A stretch of 64,000 nucleotides of DNA from CAYOSF01 sp964406605 (lineage in GTDB: Bacteria > Chloroflexota > Dehalococcoidia > DSTF01 > RBG-16-68-14): the NCBI GenBank assembly GCA_964406605.1, contig CAYOSF010000007.1, positions 1 to 64,000 of the forward strand, given 5' to 3'. Every line of letters begins with the position of its first letter. The first letter of the stretch is position 1. Below the pieces are notes generated by a model. The model was given only the letters and a program-made list of their open reading frames with translations. It was not told the DNA's origin and did not search any database. Made by a program: the position numbers and the translations under genes. Of the stretch, positions 53,563-62,991 are shown one piece after another.

Positions 53563-53928
53563 GCCTCTTGCTACAACCGCCGCCCATATCGGCATACAGA
53601 GCGAGGTTCTCCCTGATACTCAACTCCTGCGCCCCTCTCCCGCTGGCGGGAGAGGGGTGGCCGCCAGGCCGGGGTCAGGGTGGTCGGCTATCCGGCGCGC
53701 TCCCACCATCCGCCGGCCTCCTCATGCGCCCCGCGACTCCGTAGGTCTCTTGCTGCAACCGCCGCCGACATCGGGGGATACAGAGCGAAGTTCTCCCTGA
53801 TACTCAGCTCCCGAGTCCCTCTCCCGCTGGCGGGAGAGGGGTGGCCGCCAGGCCGGGGTGAGGGTGGTCGGCTATCCGGCGCCCGCCCTCCGCCGGCCTC
53901 CTCCTGCGCCCCGCGGCTCCGTAGGTCT
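53528..53928. repeat. Tandem duplication (about 181 bp) containing the glucosidase 3' end and a REP hairpin
   Basis: Units start at 53528, 53710 and 53890 with CCGCCGGCCTCCTC; the third is partial. Each holds the gene tail (PSAGLL-RP-T/A-, stop), a TACAGAGCGA-GTTCTCCCTGATACT segment and the REP hairpin CCTCTCCCGC/GCGGGAGAGG followed by GTGGCCGCCAGGCCGGGG. Only the first tail belongs to a gene. This fills most of the 463-bp gap before the next gene. Confidence 0.88.
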
Positions 53929-53972
53929 CCGTCGTCGGCGTAAGCTTGTCCTGAGCTTGCCGAGGGATCCCA

Positions 53973-53981
53973 TGCTACAGT
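53973..53981 (+). promoter_or_regulatory. Extended -10 box
   Basis: TGC-TACAGT, 45 nt upstream of the GTG start at 54027; no clear -35 box. Confidence 0.35.
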
Positions 53982-54026
53982 GTGGCCGCCGGCCTACCGG
54001 CGAATGACGCCTAGGAGGGAGTTGCC

Positions 54027-56012
54027 GTGTACCGGCCGAGGTCGCTGATCGTCCTCATCGCCGCGCTACTCTTCGCCGCAGCCGTGGCGGCGTGTAGTGA
54101 CGGCACGACCTCGTCGGACGGCGCACAGCCGACGCCGTCGGTGCAACTGACTCCGACTGACGGATCGCGGCCGCGACCCCCGGGCACGTTCGAGGAGGCG
54201 CCCTGCCCTCTGGAACTGCCCGACAGCGTCGTCGAAGGTCGGGATATCGTCTGCGGATACGTGACCGTGCCCGAAGAGCACGCCCGGCCCGATGGCGCGA
54301 CGATCAGGCTCGCGGTTGCCGTGGTCAAGAGCACCAGCGACGACCCGGCCCCTGACCCGCTGGTCGTGGAGAGCGGCGGACCGGGGATATCCACGCTCGC
54401 ATCCGTCCCCTCGATGCTGGTCTGGGCGGACCTTCGAGCCGAGCGCGACATCGTCTTCGTGGAGCAGCGCGGTACTCGCTATTCCGAACCGTTCCTCTAC
54501 TGTGGGGAGCTCCAGGAGTTGTTGCCGAACATCCTCACGCGTGACGTCGGCATTGAGGAGGAGGTGAGCCTGGAGGTTGAGGCCCTCGCGGCCTGCCGAG
54601 CCCGTTTGGTTGACGACGGGATCGATCTTTCCGCCTATGACAGCCTGGAGAACGCAGCGGACATCGTGACGGCGTTGGAGGCGCTCGGCTACGCCGAGTT
54701 CAATTTCTACGGCGTGTCGTATGCCACCATGCTGGCGCAGCACATCATGCGCGACAGCCCGAACAGCCTGCGCAGCGTCATCCTCGACAGCGTGGCCCCG
54801 CTGTCCGTCAACGGGTATGTGCAATGGCCCAACAGCGCGGACCGCGCCTTCCGGTTGCTGTTTGAGAGCTGCGCAGCCGACGCCGCCTGCAACGAGCATT
54901 TCCCTGAGCTGGAGTCGGTCTTTTTCGGTCTGGTGGAGGAGCTGAATCGAACACCCGACACGGTTCGCTTTGCTACGGTAGGTGACCTCGATGTGGTACT
55001 GACGGGCGATCGATTCCTCTGGCTGGTTCAGATGGGCCTACAGCGAGGTCCCATTCCTATCCTGCCGGCGGCCATCTATGCCGCCGCCGAGGGTGATTAC
55101 AGCCTGCTGACGGGCCTGGGCGCCCCGTCCCTCCCGAGCAGCATGTTCATTAGCGCGGTGGGCATGGCCAACTCGGTCCTGTGTGCCGAGGAAGCCGACT
55201 ACACCGAGGCGGACTTCGACCTTGAGGGAGTCCATCCCCAGATCGCGGCCCTGATACCGCACGGCTACGACGTTCACGACTACTGCTCGGTGTGGAACGT
55301 CGAGCCGTTGCCCGTCGCTGCGGCCGCCCCCGTCGTGAGCGACATCCCCACGCTGGTCATGTCCGGACAGTTCGACCCGAACACACCGCCCATGGGCGGC
55401 GACATCGTCGCGGAAACGCTGAGCAACAGCTATGTCTATGCCTTTCCTGGCATGACGCACTCGGTGTTGTCCGACAGCCTCTGCGCGCAGTCCATCATTC
55501 TGGACTTCCTCGACGATCCTGCAGAGGAGCCGGATGCCGGCTGCATCGACGACATGCGCGTGCAGTTCGTTGTCCCGACCGACGACATCAAACTGCGGCC
55601 GTTCACGGACGAGGAGTACGGCATCCGAGCTGTTCTGCCCGCCGGCTGGGTCGGTGTCGGCCCAGGACAGTTTGCCCGCCTCAACTCCTCGGGAGACCTG
55701 GCCTTCCTGGTGATCGCCAAGCTACCGGACGTGCCTCTCGATCAGCAGCTCCCCCTGAGGCTGCAGGGCCTGGGCATCGATGAACTGCCTGAGAGCGTCG
55801 CCCGGTACGACACGCCCGCCTTCTCGTGGGACCTGTACGCTTTCGAGGGCCGGTCGGCGAGCCTCGGCGGAACGCTTGCCGTGGACTACGCGATCGCTCA
55901 GACGGACGACGGCACCTACCTGGCCGGGCTGTATTCGGTGCCTCACGAGTATGAGTCGCTGCACCAGGCCGTCTTCCTCCCCGTCCTCGACGCGCTGGCT
56001 CCCCTAGAATAG
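54027..56012 (+). CDS. Tap-like alpha/beta-hydrolase lipoprotein
   Basis: 661 aa from a GTG at 54027 after AGGAGGGAG. Lipoprotein signal peptide with the lipobox Cys at about 23 (AAVAACSDG) and a Pro/Thr-rich linker. Hydrolase domain about 55-510: PLVVESGGPGIST, EQRGTRYSEP, nucleophile elbow YGVSYATMLAQ (Ser about 232), Asp in SGQFDPNTPP (about 452), His in GMTHSVLSD (about 478): the TAP/proline-iminopeptidase-like arrangement of secreted tripeptidyl peptidases. A C-terminal beta domain of about 140 residues is extra. Anchored on the outer face; peptide or ester substrate. Confidence 0.85.
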   Translation: MYRPRSLIVLIAALLFAAAVAACSDGTTSSDGAQPTPSVQLTPTDGSRPRPPGTFEEAPCPLELPDSVVEGRDIVCGYVTVPEEHARPDGATIRLAVAVVKSTSDDPAPDPLVVESGGPGISTLASVPSMLVWADLRAERDIVFVEQRGTRYSEPFLYCGELQELLPNILTRDVGIEEEVSLEVEALAACRARLVDDGIDLSAYDSLENAADIVTALEALGYAEFNFYGVSYATMLAQHIMRDSPNSLRSVILDSVAPLSVNGYVQWPNSADRAFRLLFESCAADAACNEHFPELESVFFGLVEELNRTPDTVRFATVGDLDVVLTGDRFLWLVQMGLQRGPIPILPAAIYAAAEGDYSLLTGLGAPSLPSSMFISAVGMANSVLCAEEADYTEADFDLEGVHPQIAALIPHGYDVHDYCSVWNVEPLPVAAAAPVVSDIPTLVMSGQFDPNTPPMGGDIVAETLSNSYVYAFPGMTHSVLSDSLCAQSIILDFLDDPAEEPDAGCIDDMRVQFVVPTDDIKLRPFTDEEYGIRAVLPAGWVGVGPGQFARLNSSGDLAFLVIAKLPDVPLDQQLPLRLQGLGIDELPESVARYDTPAFSWDLYAFEGRSASLGGTLAVDYAIAQTDDGTYLAGLYSVPHEYESLHQAVFLPVLDALAPLE

Positions 56013-56112
56013 GACCCTCCCTCCCGTACCGGGCACTCCCTGCGGGTCAGCCGCGTCCATCTCAGGGGGAGCCTTAGCCTGAACCGCGCTTGCTTCCCTC
56101 CTTGCCCCGTAG

Positions 56113-56132
56113 CCGCAGGCTTCAGCCTGCGG
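56113..56132. repeat. REP palindrome
   Basis: CCGCAGGCTTCAGCCTGCGG preceded by GTAG and followed by AACAGGC. Confidence 0.8.
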
Positions 56133-56421
56133 AACAGGCTTCTGGTGGAGCTTCGCCCTGACCGCCACCCCGAGCCTGTCGAGGGGCCGCCTCCGCCGCG
56201 CTTCTGCTCACTTCGCGCCCCTCGTCGTCATCCTCAGCACAACGCCGGGTCTGTCTCGCCATGCGCCAGCCCGCGTCCCCACCCTCCCTGCACCTGGGGT
56301 CTGCGTCTTGAGAGTCGAGTCGCCAGCCTCGAGCTTCGTAGCGGCGACCTTCAGGTCGCCACTATGGTCTCCCCGACCATTGCGCTGCCGTACTGACCCG
56401 CATCAGTGGCTGTCCCAGTAG

Positions 56422-56441
56422 CCGCAGGCTTCAGCCTGCGG
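56422..56441. repeat. REP palindrome
   Basis: CCGCAGGCTTCAGCCTGCGG, identical to the copy at 56113 including GTAG before and AACAGGC after. Confidence 0.8.
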
Positions 56442-56565
56442 AACAGGCGGTTTGTGCATGATCCTGCGGGAGTGCAGAGTCCTTCCCGGGAAGGGCTCTG
56501 GCGGCCGCGTCCGCTTCAGGAGGAGCTTAGGCCTCAACCGCGCCTGCATCCCTCCTTCCCCGTAG

Positions 56566-56585
56566 CCGCAGGCTTCAGCCTGCGG
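56566..56585. repeat. REP palindrome
   Basis: CCGCAGGCTTCAGCCTGCGG, third identical core within 470 bp, preceded by GTAG and followed by AATACC. Confidence 0.8.
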
Positions 56586-56684
56586 AATACCCCCGTCGTG
56601 CCACCGTCAACGGACGCGCCATGCCGCCCCCTGATCTCCCGCACCGGCCCTGTAGGGGCAAGCCCCCGTGCTTGCCCTTTCCCC

Positions 56685-58385
56685 CTACAGGTCCAGCCAC
56701 CACGTGTTGACATACCCGCCCGTGTTCCCCAGCCCGATCGGGACGTTCTTCACGAAGTCGTGATACAGCGTGTAGGAGATCCAGCTCATGATCGGCAGGT
56801 AGGCTGGCCCCTTCTCGTAGATCAGGCGCTGCGCGTCCAGCACCCGCTTCACGTGCTCCTCCGGGTCGGTCGTTCGTTTGCTGTTCAGGATCGCCTCATC
56901 GATCTCGGGGTAGAGCTTTCCGAGACCGATGATGTACTGGCTGTTCGCGGTCGGGCCGACCGACAGGTGCCAGTCCAGCGTGATCTCGGCCGTCTCGTAA
57001 ATCTGGTTGGGCGCAAGGCTGGCGTCGTAGTCCACCGCTGCCTCCCGGGCCAGCCAGGTGCCCAGGTCGAGCGGCTCCTTGTCGATGTCGAAGCCCGCCT
57101 CCTTCATCTGTTGGAGGAAGATGGGCACGTGCTCGCTGTGGAACTCGATGTCGATGCCCGTCGGGTACATCACCGAGATGCGGATCCTGTCCTTCCCCGT
57201 CGCCTCCCGGATCAGCTCCCGCGACCGCGCCGGGTCGTGCGGCTGCAGCTCCTCCAGCTCCTCCTGGTCGAGGGCGTACGGCCCCAGCGGCCAGTGGAGC
57301 AGGCCGTCGGGCTTCCCCTCCCCCGGCCCCACGATACGGTCGACGAACTCCTGCCGGTCCAGCGCGTACAGCGCCGCCTTCCGGATCCGTTCATCGCCCC
57401 AGGGCTCACGCGTCGGGTTCATGATGAATGAGATGAAGGTGTTGACCGGGCTCTCGGTTGCGTAGCTGCCGGCGACCAGCCCCAGCAGCTCGTCCTTCTC
57501 CGCCCCGGTCTCCGCCTCGTACTGATAGATCTGGCCGTCCGCGAAGGCGGTCCGGCGGGCCAGCCGGTCCGTCATGCGCGCGCTGTCGATACCGTCGATG
57601 TACGGGAGCGGCGCGTCGTTGTTGTCGGGGTCCGTACGGTAGTAGTTGACGTTCCGGTCCAGGTTGAGGCCGCCTGTCTCCTGGTACGACCCCGGCCGGA
57701 GCTTGAACGGACCCGCGCCCACCCCCTTGTCGCCCAGCTCGATGCCCTGCTCGAAGAACTCCCGCGGTGGCATCGTGCTGCCGAACGTCGAGCCCACCCG
57801 GAAGAAGAAGTAGGCGTAGGGCCCGTCCGTCTTGATCGTGAAGCTCGCGGCGTCCGGCGCCTCGTAGGAGGTCACCCACTCGCCCGTGAACTGGCGGATG
57901 AGGACCCGCTCGTCCGCTTTCACCCGGTCCAGCCAGGCCCTAGCGTCGAACGCGTCCAGGTCCCGCTCCGGTATGCCCAGGTCGTTCGGCGCGATCTTCA
58001 CCCCCGGCCGAATGGCGAACAGGTACGTCTCCTCGTCCGGCTGCTCGACGCTCTCCGCCAGGTCGAAGAACCAGAAATCCGGATTGGCCGCCGAGCGGTC
58101 CACGAGCGCGTTGTACATGCGCGGGAAGATGGTGGCGCCGCCGCCCACGCTCACCATCGGGTCCAGCGTGCCCCAGTCCACCGTCGTGCTCGCCCGATAG
58201 CGGCCGCCCCGCACCGGCGCGCCCGACGTCCCGGTCGAAGTGCCGCCCGGACCCGGAGACTCCTCTCCCCCGCCGCTGCAGGCGGCCACGACGGCCCCGC
58301 CCGCGCCGGCCGCCGCTCCCGCCAGGAGCCTTCGCCGCGAGATCCTCCTTCGCGTCCACCTGGCCCAGTAGCTGGAGTTGTTCAT
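56685..58385 (-). CDS. ABC transporter substrate-binding lipoprotein, family 5 (oligopeptide/nickel type)
   Basis: 566 aa. N-terminus has a twin-Arg-like RRRISRRRLLAG followed by a hydrophobic stretch and a lipobox Cys (VVAACSGGG, about residue 36): a Tat lipoprotein. A Gly/Ser/Thr linker precedes the SBP_bac_5 domain (about 60-560) with TTVDWGTLDPMVS, TYLFAIRPGVKIAPND, MNPTREPWGDERIRKAALYALDRQEFVDRIV (as WGDERIRKAALYALDR) and NTGGYVNTWWLDL at the end. Ligand unknown; permease and ATPase genes are not adjacent. Confidence 0.9.
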   Translation of the reverse strand: MNNSSYWARWTRRRISRRRLLAGAAAGAGGAVVAACSGGGEESPGPGGTSTGTSGAPVRGGRYRASTTVDWGTLDPMVSVGGGATIFPRMYNALVDRSAANPDFWFFDLAESVEQPDEETYLFAIRPGVKIAPNDLGIPERDLDAFDARAWLDRVKADERVLIRQFTGEWVTSYEAPDAASFTIKTDGPYAYFFFRVGSTFGSTMPPREFFEQGIELGDKGVGAGPFKLRPGSYQETGGLNLDRNVNYYRTDPDNNDAPLPYIDGIDSARMTDRLARRTAFADGQIYQYEAETGAEKDELLGLVAGSYATESPVNTFISFIMNPTREPWGDERIRKAALYALDRQEFVDRIVGPGEGKPDGLLHWPLGPYALDQEELEELQPHDPARSRELIREATGKDRIRISVMYPTGIDIEFHSEHVPIFLQQMKEAGFDIDKEPLDLGTWLAREAAVDYDASLAPNQIYETAEITLDWHLSVGPTANSQYIIGLGKLYPEIDEAILNSKRTTDPEEHVKRVLDAQRLIYEKGPAYLPIMSWISYTLYHDFVKNVPIGLGNTGGYVNTWWLDL

Positions 58386-58609
58386 GGCCCGTCCCCCTTC
58401 ATCCCTTTCGAGCCCTCGCGCGTGACGTCCGGAGCGGCGTACCCTGCCGCGGACCCTCGCGACGCCGTCGGCCGCCCGGCCGTTGTTTCAGAGATCATAC
58501 TGCCAAGCAGCCCGCGTGGACAGCCCCTGCCCTCGCCCGCCTTCCCCCCTTGTCATTCCGAGCGCCAGCGAGGAATCTGCCCCCTCGTCATCAGCGTGCC
58601 CAAGCGCTG
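58386..58609. other. Gap upstream of the binding-protein gene
   Basis: Leader region of the minus-strand binding protein; no gene and no convincing promoter boxes found. A CCTTGTCATTCCGAGCG segment is the kind of degenerate repeat common in GC-rich genomes. Confidence 0.4.
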
Positions 58610-59063
58610 CCAGTCCCGTAGGGGCGACCCGCCGGGTCGCCCCTACCAGCGTGTGCGTGATGACGATACTGCGCTGCACACCCGTGGGCCGCTCCCGTAG
58701 GGGCGCGGTTTCCGCGCCCGGGCATCCGGGCCTGCCATCCCCGCCGCCGGTCCCGTAGGGGCGCGTTTCCAACCCGCCCGGGGATGCTCTCCGTGGGTCA
58801 GGCTTCAGCCTGACCGGGCCCGCCATCCGCCCGCCGACCTCGTAGGGACGGACCTTTAGGTCGGTCCCGCCACCCCCTCACCCCTCGCTGCGCCGGTCCC
58901 GTAGGGGCGGGTTTCCAGCCCGCCCGGGCATCCTCTCCGCGGGTCAGGCTTCAGCCTGACCGGGCCCGCCATCCGCCCGTCGACCTCGTAGGGACGGACC
59001 TTCAGGTCGGTCCCGCCACCCCCTCACCTCTCGCTGGGCCGGTCTATCCCACCCAACCCGCAT
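58610..59063. repeat. Dense cluster of mixed REP elements
   Basis: At least eight palindromes: CGACCCGCCGGGTCG (about 58626), GGCGCGGTTTCCGCGCC (about 58702), CGCGTTTCCAACCCGCC, GGTCAGGCTTCAGCCTGACC (58796 and 58942), GGACGGACC-TTTAGGTCGGTCC (58853 and 58990) and GGCGGGTTTCCAGCCCGCC. The block from 58795 is repeated from 58941 (period 146 bp). Most units start with CGTAGGG. The last 79 bp (58985-59063) recur exactly at 59611-59689. Confidence 0.85.
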
Positions 59064-59078
59064 ACGGGCCGCGCACGC

Positions 59079-59590
59079 TCACGTGCGCCATGCCTCCGCC
59101 GGTTCCGGCACCACCGCCTGCGGATTCTCCGGGTCGGACGCCCACCGTGCGGGGTTGTCGACGATGTATTGCCGGATGCGGCTCAGGGAGGCCTCGTCCC
59201 GTATGACGTGTTCGTGGTAGGGGCGACCCGCCGGGTCGCCCGTATGCTCATGCCCGGCGTTCCGCGTATTTCGTTGATGCGTTTGGTGGATCGGTATTTG
59301 AAATACGCCAGAATCCGTCCCAACGTCGGTCGTTCCACCGCCCGTAGGGGCGCGGTTTCCGCGCCCATGGCGGCATCCACCTCCCCGGCCGTTTCCGCGC
59401 CCATGGTGGTTTGTGCGCCCGTTGGGCGGGGCGACCCCGCCCAACTACGATGACCGGCGTTTCATGGGTGATGACGATGACACCGTGAACGTGATTGGGC
59501 ATGATCACGAACGCGTCCAATTGGACGCAGGCAAAATGGCTGGCAATGTCATTCCAGCACGCCTCAATCAGTTCGCCGTGTTCGTTCAAC
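59079..59590 (-). pseudogene. Broken REP-associated tyrosine transposase (RAYT, TnpA_REP)
   Basis: Minus strand. The N-terminal part present is MRLNEHGELIEACWNDIASH and AFVIMPNHVHGVIVITHE, with the H-x-H (HUH) metal motif of Y1 transposases. The mid part (TLGRILAYFKYRSTKRINEI) and the C-terminal part (EHVIRDEASLSRIRQYIVDNPARW) lie in different frames. Compared with the second copy at 63748 it lacks the first 45 residues or so. REP-type palindromes (about 59217-59243 and 59343-59370) interrupt it where the frames change. Not functional. Confidence 0.8.
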
Positions 59591-59610
59591 CGCATCTCCC
59601 CGCCCCCACC

Positions 59611-59689
59611 CTCGTAGGGACGGACCTTCAGGTCGGTCCCGCCACCCCCTCACCTCTCGCTGGGCCGGTCTATCCCACCCAACCCGCAT
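59611..59689. repeat. 79-bp perfect direct repeat, right copy
   Basis: Identical to 58985-59063, starting CTCGTAGGGACGGACC (a REP) and ending CCCAACCCGCAT. The two copies bracket the RAYT remnant. Confidence 0.9.
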
Positions 59690-60020
59690 CGCCCTGAGCG
59701 CGTCGAAGGGCCCAGATGGATTTGTTGCGGCTGGGGGACATGCCGGGACCCCCGGCAGAGGGAACGGCCTCCTATGCACTCCCCCTGGGCCCGGTCCCGT
59801 AGGGGCAGGCCCCTGTGCCTGCCCTCACTCCCCCCGTGCGTCGCCACGCTCCGTCTCACCCATCCCGCCGCCGCGCGCGTCGTAGGGGCACCCCCCTGTG
59901 GGTGCCCACACCCCGGTCCCCTGTGCCTGCCCCCGCCCCCGTGCCTGCCCTGGCCCCGTGTCCGCCCCGGCCCCTGTGCCTGCCCAACCCCGCCGCACGC
60001 CCACACGCGCCTCTTTCTGA
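59690..60020. other. C-rich intergenic region with degenerate REPs
   Basis: Includes CGTAGGGGCAGGCCCCTGTG (about 59799) and CGTAGGGGCACCCCCCTGTG (about 59881), then a low-complexity run of CCCTGTGCCTGCCC-like words up to about 59990. No gene. Confidence 0.6.
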
Positions 60021-60026
60021 TACAAT
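60018..60026 (+). promoter_or_regulatory. Extended -10 box of the restriction-modification gene
   Basis: TGA-TACAAT, 12 nt before the ATG at 60039; the predicted leader is only about 5 nt and no Shine-Dalgarno site is present. Confidence 0.45.
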
Positions 60027-60038
60027 CGCCATACGGCT

Positions 60039-62918
60039 ATGACTACGGCATTGGCTGCTGCCGAATTCGTCAAGAAATGGGCGGCTTCCCGAGGGACCGA
60101 GCGGGCCACCTCCCAGGAGCACTTCATCGACCTCTGCCGCCTGCTGGGCGAGCAGACCCCGAACGAAGCCGATCCCAGCGGTGACTTCTACGCATTCGAG
60201 AAAGGGGCCAAGACCCTCGATGGGGACGGCTTCGCTGATGTGTGGCTGAAGGGCCACTTCGCCTGGGAATACAAGGGCAAGCACAAGGACCTCGGGGCCG
60301 CCTACAAGCAGGTCCAGACCTACCGCGAAGCCCTGGGCAACCCCCCGCTTCTCGTTGTCTGCGACCTGGACCGATACGAGATCCACACCAACTGGACCAA
60401 TACCGAGAAGTGGATCTATCGCTTCCGCAACGGCGATCTCGTCTCGGATGACCCTGTAGAGGTCTCCACCGTCTCCGCCCCAGCCGAGGACGCGCCCAAG
60501 CTCACAGCCCTCCAGGTCCTGAAAGCGCTCTTCGAGCAACCCGACCGGCTCAAGCCCCAGAAGACCACCGAGCAGATCACCCAGCAGGCGGCCGGTCTGT
60601 TCGGAGAGATCGCGGACGAGCTTCGCAAGTGGAAGGTTGACGACATGCGCATCGCGCGCTTCATTACGCGCACCCTCTTCTGCATGTTCGCCACCGACGT
60701 GGGCCTTCTGCCGAGAGAGACCTTCTCGGAAGTCATCGACGTCCACAAGAAGACGGGCGACGCCAAGGCGTTTCGGAAGCACCTGGGGGAGCTGTTCTCG
60801 GTGATGAACACCGGCGGGGAATTCCTCATGCGCACGCTTCCCCACTTCAACGGGCGCTTGTTCGAGGACAGCGACATCCCCGAGGAGGTAACGGCGCAGG
60901 AGATCCGCATGCTCGACGATCTCGACCGGCTGAACTGGGCCGACGTTGAGCCGTCCATCTTCGGCACCCTCTTCGAGCGCGTGATCGATCCCGAGCAGCG
61001 CCGCCGGCTCGGCGCGCACTACACCTCCCGCGCCGACATCGAGCTGATCGTGAAGCCGGTCCTCATGGCGCCGCTGGAACGAGAGTGGGCCGCCGTGAGA
61101 AGGTCTGCCGAGGACTACCTGCGGGAGGCGAACGGCCGCGGCACGGCGGAGGACGCGCAACGGCGCCGCCTCCGCGCCATTCTCCAGCCCTTCCACGACC
61201 GCCTCGCCTCCATTCGCGTGCTGGATCCCGCGTGCGGATCGGGCAACTTCCTCTACGTCTCCCTGGCGCTCCTCAAGGCGTTGGAGAAGGAAGTGCTGGC
61301 CTTCGCCGCGCTCCACGGTATGGATGGCTTCCGCCAGAGGGTACATCCGCGCCAGCTCCTCGGCATCGAGACCAGCGAATACGCCGTGGAGCTGACCTCC
61401 ACAGTGATCTGGATCGGCTACCTCCAGTGGAAGCAGCGCAACGCCATGCCGCTCGATGACGAGGAGCCCATCCTCGAACCCCTGGACCAGATCGGCCTGA
61501 TGGACGCCATCGTCGACCGGAACGACCCGGCGAACCCCACGGAGCCCCAATGGCCCGAGGCCGACATCATCGTTGGCAATCCGCCCTTCCTCGGCGGCAA
61601 GCGCCTCCGCACCGAGCTGTCCGACGACTACGTGGACGCCATGTTTGCCGCGTGGGACGGCCGCGTGGCCCGCGAGTCCGACCTCTGCTGCTACTGGTTC
61701 GAAAAGGCGCGGCGGCAGATCGAGGCCGGCAAAGCCAAGCGCGCCGGGCTGCTGGCTACCCAGGCCATCCGTGGAGGCGCCAACCGCCGCGCGTTGCAGC
61801 GCATCAAGCAGACCGGCGACATCTTCTACGCGCAGGCCGACCGCAAGTGGATCCAGGACGGCGTCGCCGTTCGCGTCTCAATGGTGGGCTTCGACGACGG
61901 TTCCCAGACCCGTCGCCTGCTCAACGAGAGCAAAGACGACAAGCCGGAGCACGCTTTGCATCGCGCACGCCCTGTCGAAGGCATCAACGCCAACCTGACA
62001 GCGCTGTTCGACTTGACCATGGCCCGCCGCCTGAAGGCGAACATGGGCATCTCCTTCATGGGCGACACCAAGGTTGGCCCATTCGAGATCCCGGAGAAGC
62101 TGGCCCGCCAGTTTCTACAGACCGCCAATCCTCATGGGAAGCCCAACAGCGACGTCGTACGGCCCTGGGTCAACGGCCTGGACATCACGCGTCGGCCGCG
62201 CAACATCTGGATTATTGACTTCCCGCCTGGCATGAGCGAGCAGGAGGCCGCTCTCTACCAGGCCCCATTCGAATTCGCAAAGCACCACGTCAGGCCGTTT
62301 CGAGCCAAGGCGAAGTCAGGCGATGCAACGGGAGTCCCGTGGTGGATACACCAACGGCCGCGGCCCGCCATGCGACACGCCCTCCGCGACCTCACGCGCT
62401 ACGTAGGCACGCCCCGCCTCACCAAGTACCGACTGTTCGTTTGGCTTCCCCAAGATGTCTTGCCAGATGCCCAGCTGATCGTCTTCGCCCGCGGTGATGA
62501 CTATTTCTTAGGCGTGCTCCATTCCCGCGCCCATGAACTGTGGGGGCTCAGGATGGGCACAAGGCTCGAGGATAGGCCACGCTACACCCCCACTACCTGC
62601 TTTGAGACCTTCCCGCTGCCGGACCCAACCCCCGACCAAGAAGCTGCGGTCGCCGCAGCGGCCAAGACACTCGACCAGTTGCGCGGGGAATGGCTCAACC
62701 CGGAACTACCTCCCGGCGTCGGCGCGGAGAAGGAACTCAAGAAGCGCACCCTCACCAATCTCTACAACGAGCGTCCCACCTGGCTCATCAACGCCCACCG
62801 CGACCTCGACGAGGCCGTCTTCGCGGCCTACGGCTGGCCCGAACCGCCCGACCAACTCGGCGACCAGGACATCCTCGGCCGGCTCCTCGCCCTCAACCTC
62901 CAGCGCGAACCGGCGTAG
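60039..62918 (+). CDS. MmeI-like single-chain restriction-modification enzyme (type IIG/IIL)
   Basis: 959 aa. N-terminal nuclease region with a PD-(D/E)xK pattern: GDGFADVWLKGHFAWEYKGKHKDLG (Asp in FADVW, E-Y-K at about 77-79). Helical linker (150-330), then an N6-adenine methyltransferase: SAM motif VLDPACGSGNFLYV (about 397-410) and catalytic NPPF (ADIIVGNPPFLGG, about 513). Target-recognition part about 640-860 and a C-terminal helical segment (LTNLYNERPTWL). One protein both methylates and cuts, so no separate S or R subunit is needed; none is present. Leaderless-type promoter. Confidence 0.88.
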   Translation: MTTALAAAEFVKKWAASRGTERATSQEHFIDLCRLLGEQTPNEADPSGDFYAFEKGAKTLDGDGFADVWLKGHFAWEYKGKHKDLGAAYKQVQTYREALGNPPLLVVCDLDRYEIHTNWTNTEKWIYRFRNGDLVSDDPVEVSTVSAPAEDAPKLTALQVLKALFEQPDRLKPQKTTEQITQQAAGLFGEIADELRKWKVDDMRIARFITRTLFCMFATDVGLLPRETFSEVIDVHKKTGDAKAFRKHLGELFSVMNTGGEFLMRTLPHFNGRLFEDSDIPEEVTAQEIRMLDDLDRLNWADVEPSIFGTLFERVIDPEQRRRLGAHYTSRADIELIVKPVLMAPLEREWAAVRRSAEDYLREANGRGTAEDAQRRRLRAILQPFHDRLASIRVLDPACGSGNFLYVSLALLKALEKEVLAFAALHGMDGFRQRVHPRQLLGIETSEYAVELTSTVIWIGYLQWKQRNAMPLDDEEPILEPLDQIGLMDAIVDRNDPANPTEPQWPEADIIVGNPPFLGGKRLRTELSDDYVDAMFAAWDGRVARESDLCCYWFEKARRQIEAGKAKRAGLLATQAIRGGANRRALQRIKQTGDIFYAQADRKWIQDGVAVRVSMVGFDDGSQTRRLLNESKDDKPEHALHRARPVEGINANLTALFDLTMARRLKANMGISFMGDTKVGPFEIPEKLARQFLQTANPHGKPNSDVVRPWVNGLDITRRPRNIWIIDFPPGMSEQEAALYQAPFEFAKHHVRPFRAKAKSGDATGVPWWIHQRPRPAMRHALRDLTRYVGTPRLTKYRLFVWLPQDVLPDAQLIVFARGDDYFLGVLHSRAHELWGLRMGTRLEDRPRYTPTTCFETFPLPDPTPDQEAAVAAAAKTLDQLRGEWLNPELPPGVGAEKELKKRTLTNLYNERPTWLINAHRDLDEAVFAAYGWPEPPDQLGDQDILGRLLALNLQREPA

Positions 62919-62976
62919 GACCCGCCCGGCATGCGGTGTCGATGCGTTCCGCGTTGTGCCTTCCATTGACAATCTG

Positions 62977-62985
62977 TGCTAGCAT
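62977..62985 (+). promoter_or_regulatory. Extended -10 box, leaderless type
   Basis: TGC-TAGCAT ends 6 nt before the ATG at 62992. Confidence 0.4.
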
Positions 62986-62991
62986 GGGCCC

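Larger units (their letters stand above)
56013..56684. other. Intergenic REP-bearing region
   Basis: Contains the three perfect 20-nt REP palindromes listed separately and a degenerate one (TGTAGGGGCAAGCCCCCGTG, about 56651-56670). I see no gene; the open frames are shadows. Confidence 0.65.

Noticed and set aside
52000..53595. 531-aa minus-strand frame opposite the glucosidase gene
   Set aside because: Antisense shadow of GC-rich codons; low-complexity Val/Gly/Arg content and no motif.
59856..61550. 564-aa minus-strand frame over the restriction enzyme gene
   Set aside because: Antisense shadow; the plus-strand frame has the SAM and NPPF motifs.
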